The notes under the pieces were generated by a model that had not been told where the DNA came from, made no database searches, and was given only the letters and a program-made list of their open reading frames with translations. Made by a program: the position numbers and the translations under genes. From positions 1,311,001-1,375,000 of the forward strand of contig NZ_CP024848.1 in the NCBI RefSeq assembly GCF_003352005.1: a stretch of 64,000 nucleotides of DNA, given 5' to 3'. How positions within the stretch are numbered: position 1 is the stretch's first letter; each line of letters starts with the position of its first letter. This DNA comes from Oceanobacillus zhaokaii. GTDB lineage: Bacteria; Bacillota; Bacilli; Bacillales; Amphibacillaceae. Shown here in pieces: positions 1-9,549 of the stretch.

Positions 1-1
1 T

Positions 2-604
2 GTGAAGGCAAACCCAGGTGAGATAGCATTGCTTGCAATTGCGCCGTTAACAAATATCGCGATGGCAATCAAGAAGGATCCAACAATTGCGAAGGATATT
101 CCCCATATTTATGTTATGGGCGGCACAAATAATTCATTGGGGAATATTACTGCAGCAGCAGAGTATAATTTCTATGTAGATCCAGAAGCCGCGAAGATTG
201 TGCTACACTCCGGAATCCCAATTACAATGGTTGGCTGGGATATGTGTACTAATTATTCGATAATGACGGATCAGGATCATAAGGAAATTGAACAATTAGC
301 AACTTCGAGATCAGGATTTTTCACTGATATTAATCGTGTCGTTATGAAGTTTAACAAAGAAGTCCATAAAATAAATGGCACAACACATCCTGATACATTA
401 TTAGTTGCAATTGCTGCAAACGAAAAACTGATGACCTCTTCTCATCATTATTATGTAGATATTGAAACAAAAGGGGAACTGACAAAGGGTTACAGTATGG
501 TTGATATTAATAATCGCAGTGGGAAGTCTCCGAATGTTCGTGTATGTGAAAAGGTGGATAGAGAGGGCTTTAAAGAAGTATTGCTCCAGGTATTAAAAGG
601 GTAG
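2..604 (+). CDS. Nucleoside hydrolase, IunH/RihB family (5' end outside window)
   Basis: C-terminal 200 residues of an inosine-uridine preferring nucleoside hydrolase, which splits the N-glycosidic bond of nucleosides to ribose and free base. The visible part has the family segments around APLTNIA, YVMGG, AEYNFYVDPEAAKIV and, near the C-terminus, HPDTLLVA plus DIETKGELTKG. Complete members are about 310 residues, so roughly a third, including the DxDxGxDDA calcium site, lies before the window. The GTG at position 2 is only the first readable codon, not a supported start. A full-length paralog is at 23667-24608, whose C-terminal half aligns by eye with the same motifs. Confidence 0.85.
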   Translation: MKANPGEIALLAIAPLTNIAMAIKKDPTIAKDIPHIYVMGGTNNSLGNITAAAEYNFYVDPEAAKIVLHSGIPITMVGWDMCTNYSIMTDQDHKEIEQLATSRSGFFTDINRVVMKFNKEVHKINGTTHPDTLLVAIAANEKLMTSSHHYYVDIETKGELTKGYSMVDINNRSGKSPNVRVCEKVDREGFKEVLLQVLKG

Positions 605-660
605 TAAAACTGTATTCTATCTGAAAACTCAAGCATAACAGAAAAAAAGAACAAAACCTA

Positions 661-689
661 TTGACATTCTAGTAACTTCTAGCGATAAT
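661..689 (+). promoter_or_regulatory. Sigma-A promoter of the proBA T-box leader
   Basis: TTGACA at 661-666, a 17-bp spacer and GATAAT at 684-689. It sits directly before the T-box leader, so transcription would start near 696. Confidence 0.7.
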
Positions 690-695
690 AGTATC

Positions 696-938
696 AATTA
701 TAGCTGAACGTTGATGAGGAATAGTATGCAGAAGTTGTTTTGACCAGAGAGTGGAATTTATAAGCTGAAAGATTCCGCCATAAACAAGCTGCAGAACCTA
801 CCTTCAGAGTCCCATGCCAACACATGGGCGCTCCCTAGCGTTACGGGGTAAAGTGGAATGTTTCATACATTCAATAACGGTGGTACCGCGGAAGTAAAGC
901 TCTTTCGTCCTTTAATAAGGGACGAATGGGCTTTTTTT
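696..938 (+). promoter_or_regulatory. T-box leader (proline-specific) of proBA
   Basis: tRNA-sensing transcription attenuator. Stem I begins with the conserved GTTGATGAGGAATAGTA region (about 710-726). The T-box core GGTGGTACCGCGG is at 879-891 and would pair with the uncharged tRNA acceptor end. The competing terminator is TTCGTCC/GGACGAA at 905-927, followed by a T run at 932-938. On the 3' side of stem I the sequence GAACCTA (794-800) offers CCT at 797-799 followed by A as the specifier codon. A second CCT lies at 801-803. Either reading is a proline codon, agreeing with the downstream proline genes. The leader makes proBA respond to low charged tRNA-Pro, that is, anabolic proline synthesis. 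Confidence 0.92.
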
Positions 939-1002
939 GTATATTTATTTTACGTTGGCTGTTTTTGTAGTAAGCAAAGTATAGACTTGGGGGTATCGGA
1001 GG

Positions 1003-2124
1003 ATGGCAAAAGAACGAATCGTTGTCAAAATTGGCAGTAGTTCATTAACAAATGATAAGGGTGAAATCGATCAAGCTAAATTGATGGATCATGTTCAGGC
1101 AATTGCTGCATTAAGAATGGCAAAGCATGAAGTCATCTTAGTATCATCAGGAGCTGTTGCGGCTGGATTTGCTCGTCTCGGTTATTCCTCCAGACCAGTT
1201 ACCCTTAAAGGAAAGCAAGCCGCAGCAGCAGTAGGGCAAAGCCTTCTTATTCAAACGTATATCGAGAAATTCAGTCCTTTTAACATTACACCAGCCCAGC
1301 TTTTATTAACCCGTTCAGACTTTTCTAATCAAGAACGTTATCAAAATGCCTTTGCAACAATTAACGAGCTTTTAGAACGAGGGATATTACCGATTATTAA
1401 TGAAAATGATACGGTTTCAGTAGAGGAATTGACATTTGGCGATAATGATATGCTTTCTGCTCTAGTTAGTGGCTTTGTTCATGCGAATCAGCTGATTATA
1501 TTAACAGATATAAATGGAATTTACGATGGAAATCCAAAATCAAATCCCGAAGCGAAGAAAATACATTATATAAAAGAGATAACGGATGAAATGATAGCTG
1601 TGACAGATGCAACTGGATCGAAGGTTGGAACAGGTGGGATGAAGTCGAAGCTTCTCGCAGCGAAAACAGCTGTATCCCTCGGTGTCCCTGTTTTTATTGG
1701 GACTGGAACCGGCGACGATAAATTAATTGAAGTGCTCGATGGTAAAGGGAATGGAACGTATATTGCGAAACATAACTTTGGAACAATTAATACGAGAAAA
1801 CAATGGATTGCACTACATTCAGAATCTGTTGGCAAGCTTTATATCGATAATGGTGCAGAGGAAGCAATTTTATTCAATGGGAAAAGTCTTTTATCAGCCG
1901 GTGTAATAGAGGTAAAAGGTACCTTTACTAAAGGGGATGTAGTAGAGGTATTCGGTACCAAGGGATTTTTAGGTAAAGGGCAAGTAAAGTGTTCTTCAAA
2001 TGATTTGCAGCTAGACATTGACTCGCGGGGAGTAGAAACATTGGAAATACCGATTCCTTCGACCGAAGTCATTCATCGAGATGCATGGGTAGAATCAAGA
2101 GAAATGAAGGAGGAATTGACATGA
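1003..2124 (+). CDS. proB: Glutamate 5-kinase
   Basis: Catalyses ATP-dependent phosphorylation of L-glutamate to gamma-glutamyl phosphate, the first step of proline synthesis, in the cytoplasm. The N-terminal amino acid kinase fold (about residues 1-250) shows KIGSSSLT at the phosphate loop, the SSGAV segment, NENDTVS and the [13 protein letters not shown] region. A C-terminal PUA domain follows (about 280-355). The length of 373 fits the two-domain form. The ATG at 1003 is the only usable start after an in-frame stop at 982-984. GGAGG touches the ATG directly, while GGGGG at 989-993 lies at normal distance, so the effective ribosome site is not clear-cut. It overlaps proA by ATGA, indicating translational coupling. 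Confidence 0.96.
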   Translation: MAKERIVVKIGSSSLTNDKGEIDQAKLMDHVQAIAALRMAKHEVILVSSGAVAAGFARLGYSSRPVTLKGKQAAAAVGQSLLIQTYIEKFSPFNITPAQLLLTRSDFSNQERYQNAFATINELLERGILPIINENDTVSVEELTFGDNDMLSALVSGFVHANQLIILTDINGIYDGNPKSNPEAKKIHYIKEITDEMIAVTDATGSKVGTGGMKSKLLAAKTAVSLGVPVFIGTGTGDDKLIEVLDGKGNGTYIAKHNFGTINTRKQWIALHSESVGKLYIDNGAEEAILFNGKSLLSAGVIEVKGTFTKGDVVEVFGTKGFLGKGQVKCSSNDLQLDIDSRGVETLEIPIPSTEVIHRDAWVESREMKEELT

Positions 2125-3368
2125 GTGAGGTATTAGAAAAAGGGAAAGCAGCAAAAATGGCAAGCTATCAAATGACAGGCTTATCAACGGAAGAAAAGAA
2201 CACTGCACTAGCATTGATTGCCGAACAAATCGTTGCCGATCAAGCATTTATTCTAGAAGAAAACAATAAGGATATTGAGACTGGAAAAGAAAGAGGACTT
2301 TCAAATGCGGTACTTGATCGAATTATGCTAACTGAAGAGAGAATCCAGGGAATGGCAGATGGAGTTAACCAAGTAACGAAGCTAGTTGATCCGATTGGTG
2401 ACACTCTGGAAAAGATCGAAAAGGATAATGGCATTCATATTGAAAAGCAACGGGTGCCACTTGGAGTCGTAGGTATGATTTATGAAGCAAGGCCAAATGT
2501 GACAATCGATGCAGCCGCACTTACATTGAAAACCGGTAATGCGGTGATTTTAAGGGGAAGTTCATCTGCACGATTCTCGAATATTGCGCTTATCTCTTCC
2601 ATACATCGTGCTTTGGAGAAGAGTAGTGTTACTACGGATGCTATTCAATTAATTGAAGACACAAATCGAGAGACAGCAAAAGAGCTATTCACGTTAAACG
2701 ACTATTTGGATGTATTGATTCCTAGAGGCGGAAAGAATTTAATCGATACGGTTGTTCGTGAAGCAACAGTCCCTGTTATTCAAACAGGTGCAGGAAACTG
2801 TCATATTTTTATTGATGAGTCTGCAGAGCAAACCATGGCAGAGAAAATAGTCTTAAATGCAAAATTACAGCGTCCATCTGTTTGTAATGCGATTGAAACG
2901 GTATTAATCCATCCCGTTTGGTTTGAACAAAATGGAATGGAATTACTTAAAGCACTCAGAGAGCATGAAGTAGAAATTTATGGAGATGGGACTATTCACA
3001 ACGCATTCCCTGATTCAAAATTAGCAACAGAGGAAGACTGGTATACAGAATATCTTGGACTTTCGGTTAGTATTAAAATTGTAGAATCAGTTGAAGCAGC
3101 TATTCTCCATATTAATAAATATGGCACGAAGCATTCGGAAGCAATAATTACGAATGATGATCGACATGCAGCAATGTTCTTGCAAAATGTAGATGCAGCA
3201 GCGGTTTATCACAATGCTTCAACTAGGTTCACTGATGGGTTCGAATTTGGCTATGGTGCAGAAATCGGTATAAGCACACAAAAGCTCCATGCTAGAGGAC
3301 CGATGGGACTGCACGCATTAACCTCGACAAAGTATTTCATTAAAGGAACAGGGCAAGTTAGAAGATAA
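2121..3368 (+). CDS. proA: Glutamate-5-semialdehyde dehydrogenase (gamma-glutamyl phosphate reductase)
   Basis: NADPH-dependent reduction of gamma-glutamyl phosphate to glutamate-5-semialdehyde, second step of proline synthesis. It is an aldehyde-dehydrogenase-fold protein of 415 residues, the usual length. The nucleophilic cysteine lies in RPSVCNA at about residue 255, and the PRGG and [10 protein letters not shown] segments are typical of ProA. The ATG at 2121 is chosen over an upstream in-frame codon because AAGGAGG at 2107-2113 is well placed and the start overlaps the proB stop (ATGA). It is co-transcribed with proB under the T-box; a terminator follows at 3379. Confidence 0.96.
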   Translation: MSEVLEKGKAAKMASYQMTGLSTEEKNTALALIAEQIVADQAFILEENNKDIETGKERGLSNAVLDRIMLTEERIQGMADGVNQVTKLVDPIGDTLEKIEKDNGIHIEKQRVPLGVVGMIYEARPNVTIDAAALTLKTGNAVILRGSSSARFSNIALISSIHRALEKSSVTTDAIQLIEDTNRETAKELFTLNDYLDVLIPRGGKNLIDTVVREATVPVIQTGAGNCHIFIDESAEQTMAEKIVLNAKLQRPSVCNAIETVLIHPVWFEQNGMELLKALREHEVEIYGDGTIHNAFPDSKLATEEDWYTEYLGLSVSIKIVESVEAAILHINKYGTKHSEAIITNDDRHAAMFLQNVDAAAVYHNASTRFTDGFEFGYGAEIGISTQKLHARGPMGLHALTSTKYFIKGTGQVRR

Positions 3369-3378
3369 GGCAAGCTCG

Positions 3379-3420
3379 ATAAGCAGATAAGGGATTATTC
3401 CTTTATCTGCTTATTAATTT
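3379..3420 (+). terminator. Rho-independent terminator of proBA
   Basis: Arms ATAAGCAGATAA and TTATCTGCTTAT flank a short GGG/CC-containing loop region (3379-3414) and are followed by a T-rich tail. Confidence 0.8.
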
Positions 3421-3560
3421 TAAGTGTGAATTTTCATTCATTGTAGTGCATTATATTTGTTTTCCATTTTCAATTTATGTTATGTTGACTCTATACTTAA
3501 TGGGATTAAACATATTTTTACTTTTAAAGGTTAATCTAACGATAGAAAGGGAGTATTTAG

Positions 3561-4214
3561 ATGTCAAACAATTTTTATGAAAAAGGCCATGCAAGTCATT
3601 TAAAAATGGTGAAAGATTTAGCTCCAGAGCAAATGAAAGCATTCTCTGAGTTTGATAGTGCAGTATTCCAAGAGGGCGCGTTGACGAAGAAGGAGAAGGA
3701 AATTATCGCTGTATCAATTGCACATGTTACGGAATGCCCGTACTGCATTGATTCCCACACGAAGAAAGCGAAAGCAGCAGGTGCAAGCCTAGGAGAATTA
3801 GCAGAAGCAGTATTCGTTGTTGCTGCGCTTGAAGCTGGTGGAGTTGTAACACATAGCACACATATTCATAATGCGAAAGAAGCAGATGCATCAGACGTAC
3901 TTTATGCAAGATCTAACCTTAAACAGCTCGGTAATTTAAGTAAGTACGCTCCAAATGGCTTTAAAGGGTATTCTGCCTTTAATACCGCAGCAACAAAAGA
4001 AGGAAAACTAACTACACAATTCAAAGAAATCATTGCTGTAGCAGTAGCTGTTGCGACACAATGTCCATATTGCATCGATGTGCATTCTAAAAATGCAGAA
4101 AAGAATGGTGCAACTAATGAGCAAATAGCAGAAGCGGTATTAGTTTCATCTGTACTAAAAGCTGGCGGAGCCTATGCTCATATGGCAAACATGATCCAAA
4201 GCTATAATGAATAG
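3561..4214 (+). CDS. Carboxymuconolactone decarboxylase/AhpD-like protein with two tandem domains
   Basis: 217 residues made of two copies of the CMD/AhpD fold. Each has the peroxidatic-type motif CPYCIDxHxKxA, at about residues 58-61 and 167-170. Each is preceded by the same KEIIAV(S/A) helix and followed by an (L/Q)AEAVxVxxxLxAGG segment. AhpD-family cysteines with the nearby Glu and His reduce peroxides through a CxxC disulfide; the true substrate here is unknown. The internal duplication makes it a pseudodimer in one chain. A strong AAAGGGAG ribosome site precedes the ATG. It is a single-gene unit bounded by terminators. Redox or detoxification function is inference from the family. Confidence 0.82.
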   Translation: MSNNFYEKGHASHLKMVKDLAPEQMKAFSEFDSAVFQEGALTKKEKEIIAVSIAHVTECPYCIDSHTKKAKAAGASLGELAEAVFVVAALEAGGVVTHSTHIHNAKEADASDVLYARSNLKQLGNLSKYAPNGFKGYSAFNTAATKEGKLTTQFKEIIAVAVAVATQCPYCIDVHSKNAEKNGATNEQIAEAVLVSSVLKAGGAYAHMANMIQSYNE

Positions 4215-4261
4215 AGTAAAATGATCCGGAATATTAGCATTTGTAATAAAATGATAATTGA

Positions 4262-4300
4262 AAATCGACCTATTAACTTAATTGTTTGGTAGGTCGATTT
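4262..4300 (+). terminator. Terminator after the AhpD-like gene
   Basis: Inverted repeat AAATCGACCTA/TAGGTCGATTT with a loop of about 17 nt and a T-rich end; symmetrical, so it could work in both directions. Confidence 0.7.
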
Positions 4301-4407
4301 ATCTGTTTTAGGCGAATATAAAACATGTAGTTTAGAAGTGGAGTTCAAAGGTAATAGTTACATAGCATCATGCCAATTACATAGAAATTAAATGAGGGAG
4401 TTAATCA

Positions 4408-5376
4408 ATGATTCGATTTGAAGATGTCGCAAAGCAATATCAGGATGATACATTTGCAGTAAAGTCGCTTAATTTAGAAGTTAAAAAGGGGGAATTCTTT
4501 GTTCTTATTGGTCCGAGTGGATCAGGAAAAACAACAACACTCAAAATGATTAATCGATTAATACCATTAACTGACGGAACCATTTATATTGCAGATAAAC
4601 GAATTAGCGATTACGACATTAATGAATTGCGCTGGAATATTGGCTACGTCCTTCAGCAAATTGCGCTTTTCCCACATATGACAATTGAGGAAAATATCGC
4701 CGTAGTACCGGAGTTAATTAAGTGGGATAAAGAAAGAATAAAAAATCGTGTTACAGAGCTTTTAGATATGGTAGGATTGGATCCTAGTATTTACCGTAAA
4801 AGGAAGCCAAAAGAATTATCAGGTGGGGAACAGCAAAGAATTGGCGTAATCCGTGCACTTGCAGCTGACCCAGAAATAATCTTAATGGATGAACCATTTA
4901 GTGCGCTTGACCCTATTACAAGAGAGAAACTACAGGACGATATTTTAGCGCTCCAACGAAAGATTAATAAAACAATCGTGTTTGTTACTCATGATATGAA
5001 AGAAGCGTTGAAATTAGGTGATCGTATTTGTGTTATGAAAAATGGAAAGATGGAACAGGTTGGCACACCTGAAGAATTATTAGATCAGCCAGCAAATGAC
5101 TTTATATTAAATTTTGTTGGTGAAGGAAAGAAACTCCATAACGAAAGAGTCAAACTAGAAAAAATCGCTAAACCATATGGCGATGATATCAAAATCGAAA
5201 ATCTAGCAGATTCGATCCCTGAAACCGCAACAATTAAATCGATTCTTGAGCGACTAGCAACGGAGGAACAACTTCCAGTCGAAAAAAATGGTGAAATTAT
5301 CGGGGTGATAAATAGAGAAATTCTTATTCAATATTTATCTGATCAGTTGAATGAAAGAGGTCAGGCACATGAATAA
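4408..5376 (+). CDS. opuFA: Glycine betaine/proline-type ABC transporter ATP-binding protein (OpuFA-like)
   Basis: ATPase of a compatible-solute importer. Walker [10 protein letters not shown] is at residues 35-43, a Q-loop at LQQIALFPH, signature LSGGEQQR near 138, Walker B ILMDEP near 160 and the H-loop THDMKEA. After the nucleotide-binding domain a C-terminal extension ends in one recognisable CBS-like repeat (ATIKSIL...GVINREIL), as in OpuCA/OpuFA proteins where it senses ionic strength or nucleotides. The stop overlaps the start of the fused permease/binding-protein gene by 8 nt, so the two form one operon. The name OpuF rather than OpuC rests on the domain fusion in the next gene. Confidence 0.88.
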   Translation: MIRFEDVAKQYQDDTFAVKSLNLEVKKGEFFVLIGPSGSGKTTTLKMINRLIPLTDGTIYIADKRISDYDINELRWNIGYVLQQIALFPHMTIEENIAVVPELIKWDKERIKNRVTELLDMVGLDPSIYRKRKPKELSGGEQQRIGVIRALAADPEIILMDEPFSALDPITREKLQDDILALQRKINKTIVFVTHDMKEALKLGDRICVMKNGKMEQVGTPEELLDQPANDFILNFVGEGKKLHNERVKLEKIAKPYGDDIKIENLADSIPETATIKSILERLATEEQLPVEKNGEIIGVINREILIQYLSDQLNERGQAHE

Positions 5377-6886
5377 TTTACTAACTACTTTTCAGGAGAG
5401 ACAGGGACAGCTAGCTGCTACACTGCTTGAACATATTGAAATCTCATTTATTGCACTGTTTCTAGCAGTTATCATTGCGATTCCACTTGGTATTTATTTA
5501 ACTAAAAAGCCGAAATTGGCAGAATACATTATTGGTATTACAGCTGTTCTGCAAACGATACCTTCTTTAGCGCTACTTGGTTTATTAATTCCGTTGGTAG
5601 GAATTGGTAAGTTACCTGCAGTTATTGCACTTGTGATTTATGCATTGTTGCCGATTGTAAGGAATACATATACAGGGATTAAGGAAGTGGACCAATCCTT
5701 AGTTGAAGCAGCTACAGCGATGGGGATGAATAGAAGGAAAAGGTTAGTAAAAGTAGAGCTTCCACTTGCATTACCAGTGATGATGGCAGGAATAAGAACA
5801 TCAATGGTCTTAATTATTGGTACAGCGACATTAGCTGCTCTTATTGGTGGCGGTGGACTAGGGGAGCTTATTCTTCTGGGAATAGATAGACTGGATACAT
5901 CTCTGATTTTACTTGGAGCAATTCCAGCTGCATTACTTGCGATTATCTTTGATTTTATCCTACGTAAAATGGAGCAATTATCGTTTAGAAATATGGTTAT
6001 GTCGACAGGTATTATTGCATTGGCAGCCATTTTTATTATTCTTTTACCATTTATAACGAACGAAGAGGAAGATACAATCGTTATTGCTGGAAAGCTTGGT
6101 GCAGAGCCAGAAATTTTGATAAATATGTATAAATTATTAATAGAAGATGAAACAGAGTTGAATGTTGAACTAGAGCCAGGCTTTGGAAAGACCTCTTTTG
6201 TCTTTAATGCATTAAATTCGGGAGATATCGATATCTATCCAGAATTTAGTGGAACAATTATCTCAGAGTTTTTGAAAGAAACTGCTGTTAGTACAGATCG
6301 TGAAGAAGTGTATGAACAAGCAAAAGCTGGGATAAAAGAAGCCTATGATCTGACATTGCTAGAACCTATGGAATTCAATAATACGTACACATTAGCAGTA
6401 TCACAAGAATTCGCTGAGCGTCATCAAGTTGAAACGATTTCGGATTTAAAACCGATTGAGCAAGAAGTTAAAGCAGGTTTCACATTAGAATTCAATGACC
6501 GTGAAGATGGATATATCGGGATTCAAAATTTATATGATATTGCATTTGCAAATGTCATTACAATGGAGCCAAAATTGCGCTATACGGCAATTCAGTCTGG
6601 TGAAATAAATTTAGTTGATGCGTATTCAACTGACAGTGAACTAAGGGAATTTAATTTAACGGTACTGGAGGATGACCAAGGGTTATTTCCGCCATATCAA
6701 GGGGCGCCATTATTAAGAACAGAAACCGCCCGAGAGTACCCTGAAATTGCAGATGCCTTAAACAAACTGTCTGGAAAAATAACAGATGACGAAATGAGAG
6801 AAATGAACTACAAGGTTAATGTTGAAGGAGAGAGAGCAGAGGATGTTGCTGCAGAATATCTAAGAGGTGAAGGATTATTGGATTGA
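5369..6886 (+). CDS. opuFB: OpuFB-like fused permease and substrate-binding protein for glycine betaine-type osmolytes
   Basis: 505 residues. The N-terminal ~220 residues are a BPD-type permease with several membrane helices and the EAATAMGMNRRKRLVKVELPLALP coupling loop. One further helix (about 212-236) then leads into an extracellular binding domain of the OpuAC/ProX-like class, with GKLGAEPEIL, the IDIYPEFSGT segment and NNTYTLAVS. Fusion of binding protein to permease is known from OpuF of Bacillus and BusAB of lactococci; in OpuA and OpuC the two are separate. The start is the ATG at 5369 with GAAAGAGG upstream; an in-frame ATG at 5351 falls inside that site. Substrate specificity (glycine betaine or related) is inferred. 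Confidence 0.88.
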   Translation: MNNLLTTFQERQGQLAATLLEHIEISFIALFLAVIIAIPLGIYLTKKPKLAEYIIGITAVLQTIPSLALLGLLIPLVGIGKLPAVIALVIYALLPIVRNTYTGIKEVDQSLVEAATAMGMNRRKRLVKVELPLALPVMMAGIRTSMVLIIGTATLAALIGGGGLGELILLGIDRLDTSLILLGAIPAALLAIIFDFILRKMEQLSFRNMVMSTGIIALAAIFIILLPFITNEEEDTIVIAGKLGAEPEILINMYKLLIEDETELNVELEPGFGKTSFVFNALNSGDIDIYPEFSGTIISEFLKETAVSTDREEVYEQAKAGIKEAYDLTLLEPMEFNNTYTLAVSQEFAERHQVETISDLKPIEQEVKAGFTLEFNDREDGYIGIQNLYDIAFANVITMEPKLRYTAIQSGEINLVDAYSTDSELREFNLTVLEDDQGLFPPYQGAPLLRTETAREYPEIADALNKLSGKITDDEMREMNYKVNVEGERAEDVAAEYLRGEGLLD

Positions 6887-6914
6887 TTTCATTCTAAAGA
6901 AGATGGTATATCGC

Positions 6915-6961
6915 TGGTTGGGCAAATAAGTTTGTGTTTAATAGACTTATTTGTTCAACCA
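6915..6961 (+). terminator. Terminator of the opuF operon
   Basis: Long stem GGTTGGGCAAATAAGT / ACTTATTTGTTCAACC with one mismatch and a 13-nt loop, followed by an AT-rich stretch (ATTCTTTATT). Confidence 0.7.
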
Positions 6962-7130
6962 TTCTTTATTAGGTTTACATTTAAATATTGCGAGATATGA
7001 TTCAGAAGCGGGAAATCAAGATATAAATAATATGTCAATAGAGTATTGAATGCAAAATTTGATGCTGATTAAATTGTCAGAATCATCTATAATAAAGGAA
7101 CAGAACAGGTAAACACTGAGGAGTGTGATT

Positions 7131-7397
7131 ATGATAAATTGGATAGGCATTATTATTTTATTAGTAGTAATCTTGGTAATTGCATTAATTGCAACCCTAT
7201 TAATCTTAAAAAAGGAAGAAAATAAATTAAAGCAATATGAAATGGAAGGAGATACAATAGAAAATGAACTGAAAAGATCGCATGAATATGAGACAAAGTC
7301 ATTGAAAAAAAACCTGCCAAACTTAGCATGGGTCTACATTATTACTATAATTGTATCCATTGTTATTTTAGCTGTATATATTTATAATTTAGACTGA
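7131..7397 (+). CDS. Small two-helix membrane protein, unknown function
   Basis: 88 residues. A hydrophobic helix covers about residues 3-24 and a second about 65-86. Between them lies a hydrophilic charged segment rich in Lys and Glu that could form an amphipathic or coiled helix. GAGGAG at 7118-7123 is 7 nt before the ATG at 7131, which argues against the GTG at 7125 that sits against the ribosome site. It is isolated between the opuF terminator and the M20 operon. I do not recognise the family. Confidence 0.7.
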   Translation: MINWIGIIILLVVILVIALIATLLILKKEENKLKQYEMEGDTIENELKRSHEYETKSLKKNLPNLAWVYIITIIVSIVILAVYIYNLD

Positions 7398-7603
7398 TAA
7401 TAAATAGGCATCGCTTTTCGCAGATTTTATAAGGGTTAGAGCACTTCAAACTGGAATGATACATAGTCTATTATATACATGTTAAAAAAATGCGATGGTA
7501 ACAATAAGATGGTGACTCAATGCAAGTAAGTTTTCATTAAAGGTTTGGTTATAATTTAGTTTTTATCATTTGCCCAGGATTGCATAAGAAGGGAAGTTTT
7601 TAA

Positions 7604-8740
7604 ATGAAGGGCATAATATACAAGTTAACACCTTATTTACAAACTGTATTTAAACATTTACATGAAAATCCTGAGATCAGTTGGGAAGAGGTGCAAACAA
7701 CTTCTTATATCAAATCATTATTCAGCAAGAAAGATTGTAAAATAAAAACGTTCGATAATTCTACAGGATTAGTAATAGATATCGGTGCGGGTAAGCCTGT
7801 TATTGCTTTACGTGCAGATATAGATGCACTTTGGCAGGAGGTCGATGCTTCGTTTCAAGCGAATCATTCATGTGGACATGATGCACATATGACTATCGTG
7901 ATTGGTACATTATTAACGATGCTAGAAAGTAAGCAGCCGATTAAAGGAACGTTTCGTTTCATCTTTCAACCTGCAGAAGAAAAAGGGACTGGCGCTTTGA
8001 CTTTCGTAGAAAATGGGGTTGTTGATGATGTAGATTATCTGTACGGGATGCATTTAAGACCAATCGAAGAATTAAAAAATGGTCAATTTGCTCCAGCAAT
8101 TCAGCATGGTGCAGCTAAATTTTTAGAAGGAACAATTATTGGGGAAGATGCACACGGTGCAAGACCACATCTAAATGTAAATGCTATTCAAGTTGGAGCG
8201 GAATTTATACAATCATTGAATAACATACAAATAAATCCAATGTTCCCTCATTCTGTAAAGATGACAACATTTCATGCGGGGGACAAGAGCCCAAATATTA
8301 TTCCAGGCAATGCGACCTTTTCAATCGATGTTCGTGCACAAACAAATGAAGCAATGCAGTATTTAACGGAGAAGGTTGAGCAGATCGCAATGATGCTTGC
8401 AACTTTTCATCAAATTAAAATAGAGTTAAAGACATCATCAAATGTTGCTGCAGCCGTACTTGATGAAGATGCGATTCGGTTTATGGGTGATGCAATCAAG
8501 ATGAGCGTTGGAGATGCAAAACTAGCACCCGTTATTAAGACAACTGGTGGGGATGATTTTCATTTTTATACAATAAAACGTCCTAATTTAAAAGCTACAA
8601 TGCTAGCAATTGGCTGTGACCTTACACCAGGATTGCATCATCCAAAAATGACATTTAATCATGATGTCATTCCGAAAGCGATTGAGATTATTTCAAACGC
8701 AATGGTAAGTACAGCAGCTTCTTATGAAAAAAAGGAGTAA
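7604..8740 (+). CDS. M20-family amidohydrolase, probable N-succinyl-L-amino acid desuccinylase
   Basis: 378 residues of the M20D zinc peptidase/amidohydrolase family. ALRADIDAL, SCGHDAHM (metal ligands), FQPAEEKGTGA with the catalytic Glu pair, GMHL and a C-terminal TTGGDDFHFY region are visible. The dimerisation lid domain lies between them (about 185-295). Plain sequence would also fit a hippurate-type or N-acetyl-diaminopimelate deacylase. It is the first gene of a tight operon (8-nt gap to the GNAT gene) that ends with an N-succinylamino acid racemase-type enolase. In the Geobacillus kaustophilus pathway described for that enzyme the M20 partner removes succinate from the L-isomer, so this is the likely role. 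Confidence 0.8.
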   Translation: MKGIIYKLTPYLQTVFKHLHENPEISWEEVQTTSYIKSLFSKKDCKIKTFDNSTGLVIDIGAGKPVIALRADIDALWQEVDASFQANHSCGHDAHMTIVIGTLLTMLESKQPIKGTFRFIFQPAEEKGTGALTFVENGVVDDVDYLYGMHLRPIEELKNGQFAPAIQHGAAKFLEGTIIGEDAHGARPHLNVNAIQVGAEFIQSLNNIQINPMFPHSVKMTTFHAGDKSPNIIPGNATFSIDVRAQTNEAMQYLTEKVEQIAMMLATFHQIKIELKTSSNVAAAVLDEDAIRFMGDAIKMSVGDAKLAPVIKTTGGDDFHFYTIKRPNLKATMLAIGCDLTPGLHHPKMTFNHDVIPKAIEIISNAMVSTAASYEKKE

Positions 8741-8748
8741 GGAAGCGT

Positions 8749-9537
8749 ATGAACAATATTGAAATTCGTCCACTTGAAACAATGGATGAGCTAATAGAAA
8801 TGCAAAAAGTAGAAGAGTCTGTTTGGCAGGCAGACTCTATTCCTGTTCATCAAACATATACTGTTTTGAATAATGGAGGAATTATTCTCGGAGCATTTGA
8901 TCAAAACAAGATGATCGGTTTTCTATACAGTTTTGCTGGGTTTGATGGAAAAAGCGCCTACCTATGCTCACACGAGTTAGGTATTTTACCAGCTTATCGA
9001 AAGGGCGGTCTTGGTGAGAGAATGAAGCAGATGCAGGCCGATTTAGCAAAGGAAGCTGGATACGAAATAATCACTTGGACGTTTGATCCCTTAGAAAGCG
9101 TAAATGCATACTTGAATTTACATAAGTTAGGTGCAGAAGGGGTTCTGTATAAAGAAAATTATTATGGTGTGATGGAAGATGAGTTGAATCAGGGATTGCC
9201 ATCAGACCGAATTCATATTAAGTGGAAAATAAATCAACGAAATATTGTAAGGGACTTATCTATTCAGCAATCGCAAGTGCTTTTAGAAAAAAAACAAGAT
9301 GGTTCACCACAAATCACCGATGTTTTCGATTGTATGGAGAATCAAAGCAATACAGTTTGGTATATGGCCTTTCCAGAGGATTTCCAAACGTTAAAAAGTG
9401 AGAATATCGCGCTAGCCAAAACATGGAGGTTTGCAACGAGAACCATATTCGAGGCATTGTTTGCAGATGGCTATAAAGCAGTTGATATAATACGAGATAA
9501 AGCAAAAAAGCAAAGTTTCTACGTTTTAGAAAAATAG
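8749..9537 (+). CDS. GNAT-family acyltransferase, probable succinyl-CoA:D-amino acid N-succinyltransferase
   Basis: 262 residues. The N-terminal half is a GNAT fold: GFLYSFAG, HELGILPAYRKGGLGERMKQMQ (acyl-CoA pyrophosphate-binding loop around residues 82-92) and TWTFDPLESVNAYLNLHKLGA. The C-terminal ~100 residues carry no motif I can place. It lies between an M20 deacylase and an N-succinylamino acid racemase-like gene with gaps of 8 and 12 nt. In the equivalent operon of G. kaustophilus the GNAT protein succinylates D-amino acids, which gives the proposed role. The acyl donor cannot be read from sequence. Confidence 0.75.
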   Translation: MNNIEIRPLETMDELIEMQKVEESVWQADSIPVHQTYTVLNNGGIILGAFDQNKMIGFLYSFAGFDGKSAYLCSHELGILPAYRKGGLGERMKQMQADLAKEAGYEIITWTFDPLESVNAYLNLHKLGAEGVLYKENYYGVMEDELNQGLPSDRIHIKWKINQRNIVRDLSIQQSQVLLEKKQDGSPQITDVFDCMENQSNTVWYMAFPEDFQTLKSENIALAKTWRFATRTIFEALFADGYKAVDIIRDKAKKQSFYVLEK

Positions 9538-9549
9538 GAGGTTCTTAGA

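Noticed and set aside
858..1040. Open frame across the proBA leader
   Set aside because: It lies over the T-box antiterminator/terminator and the proB start, has no ribosome site and no protein-like features.
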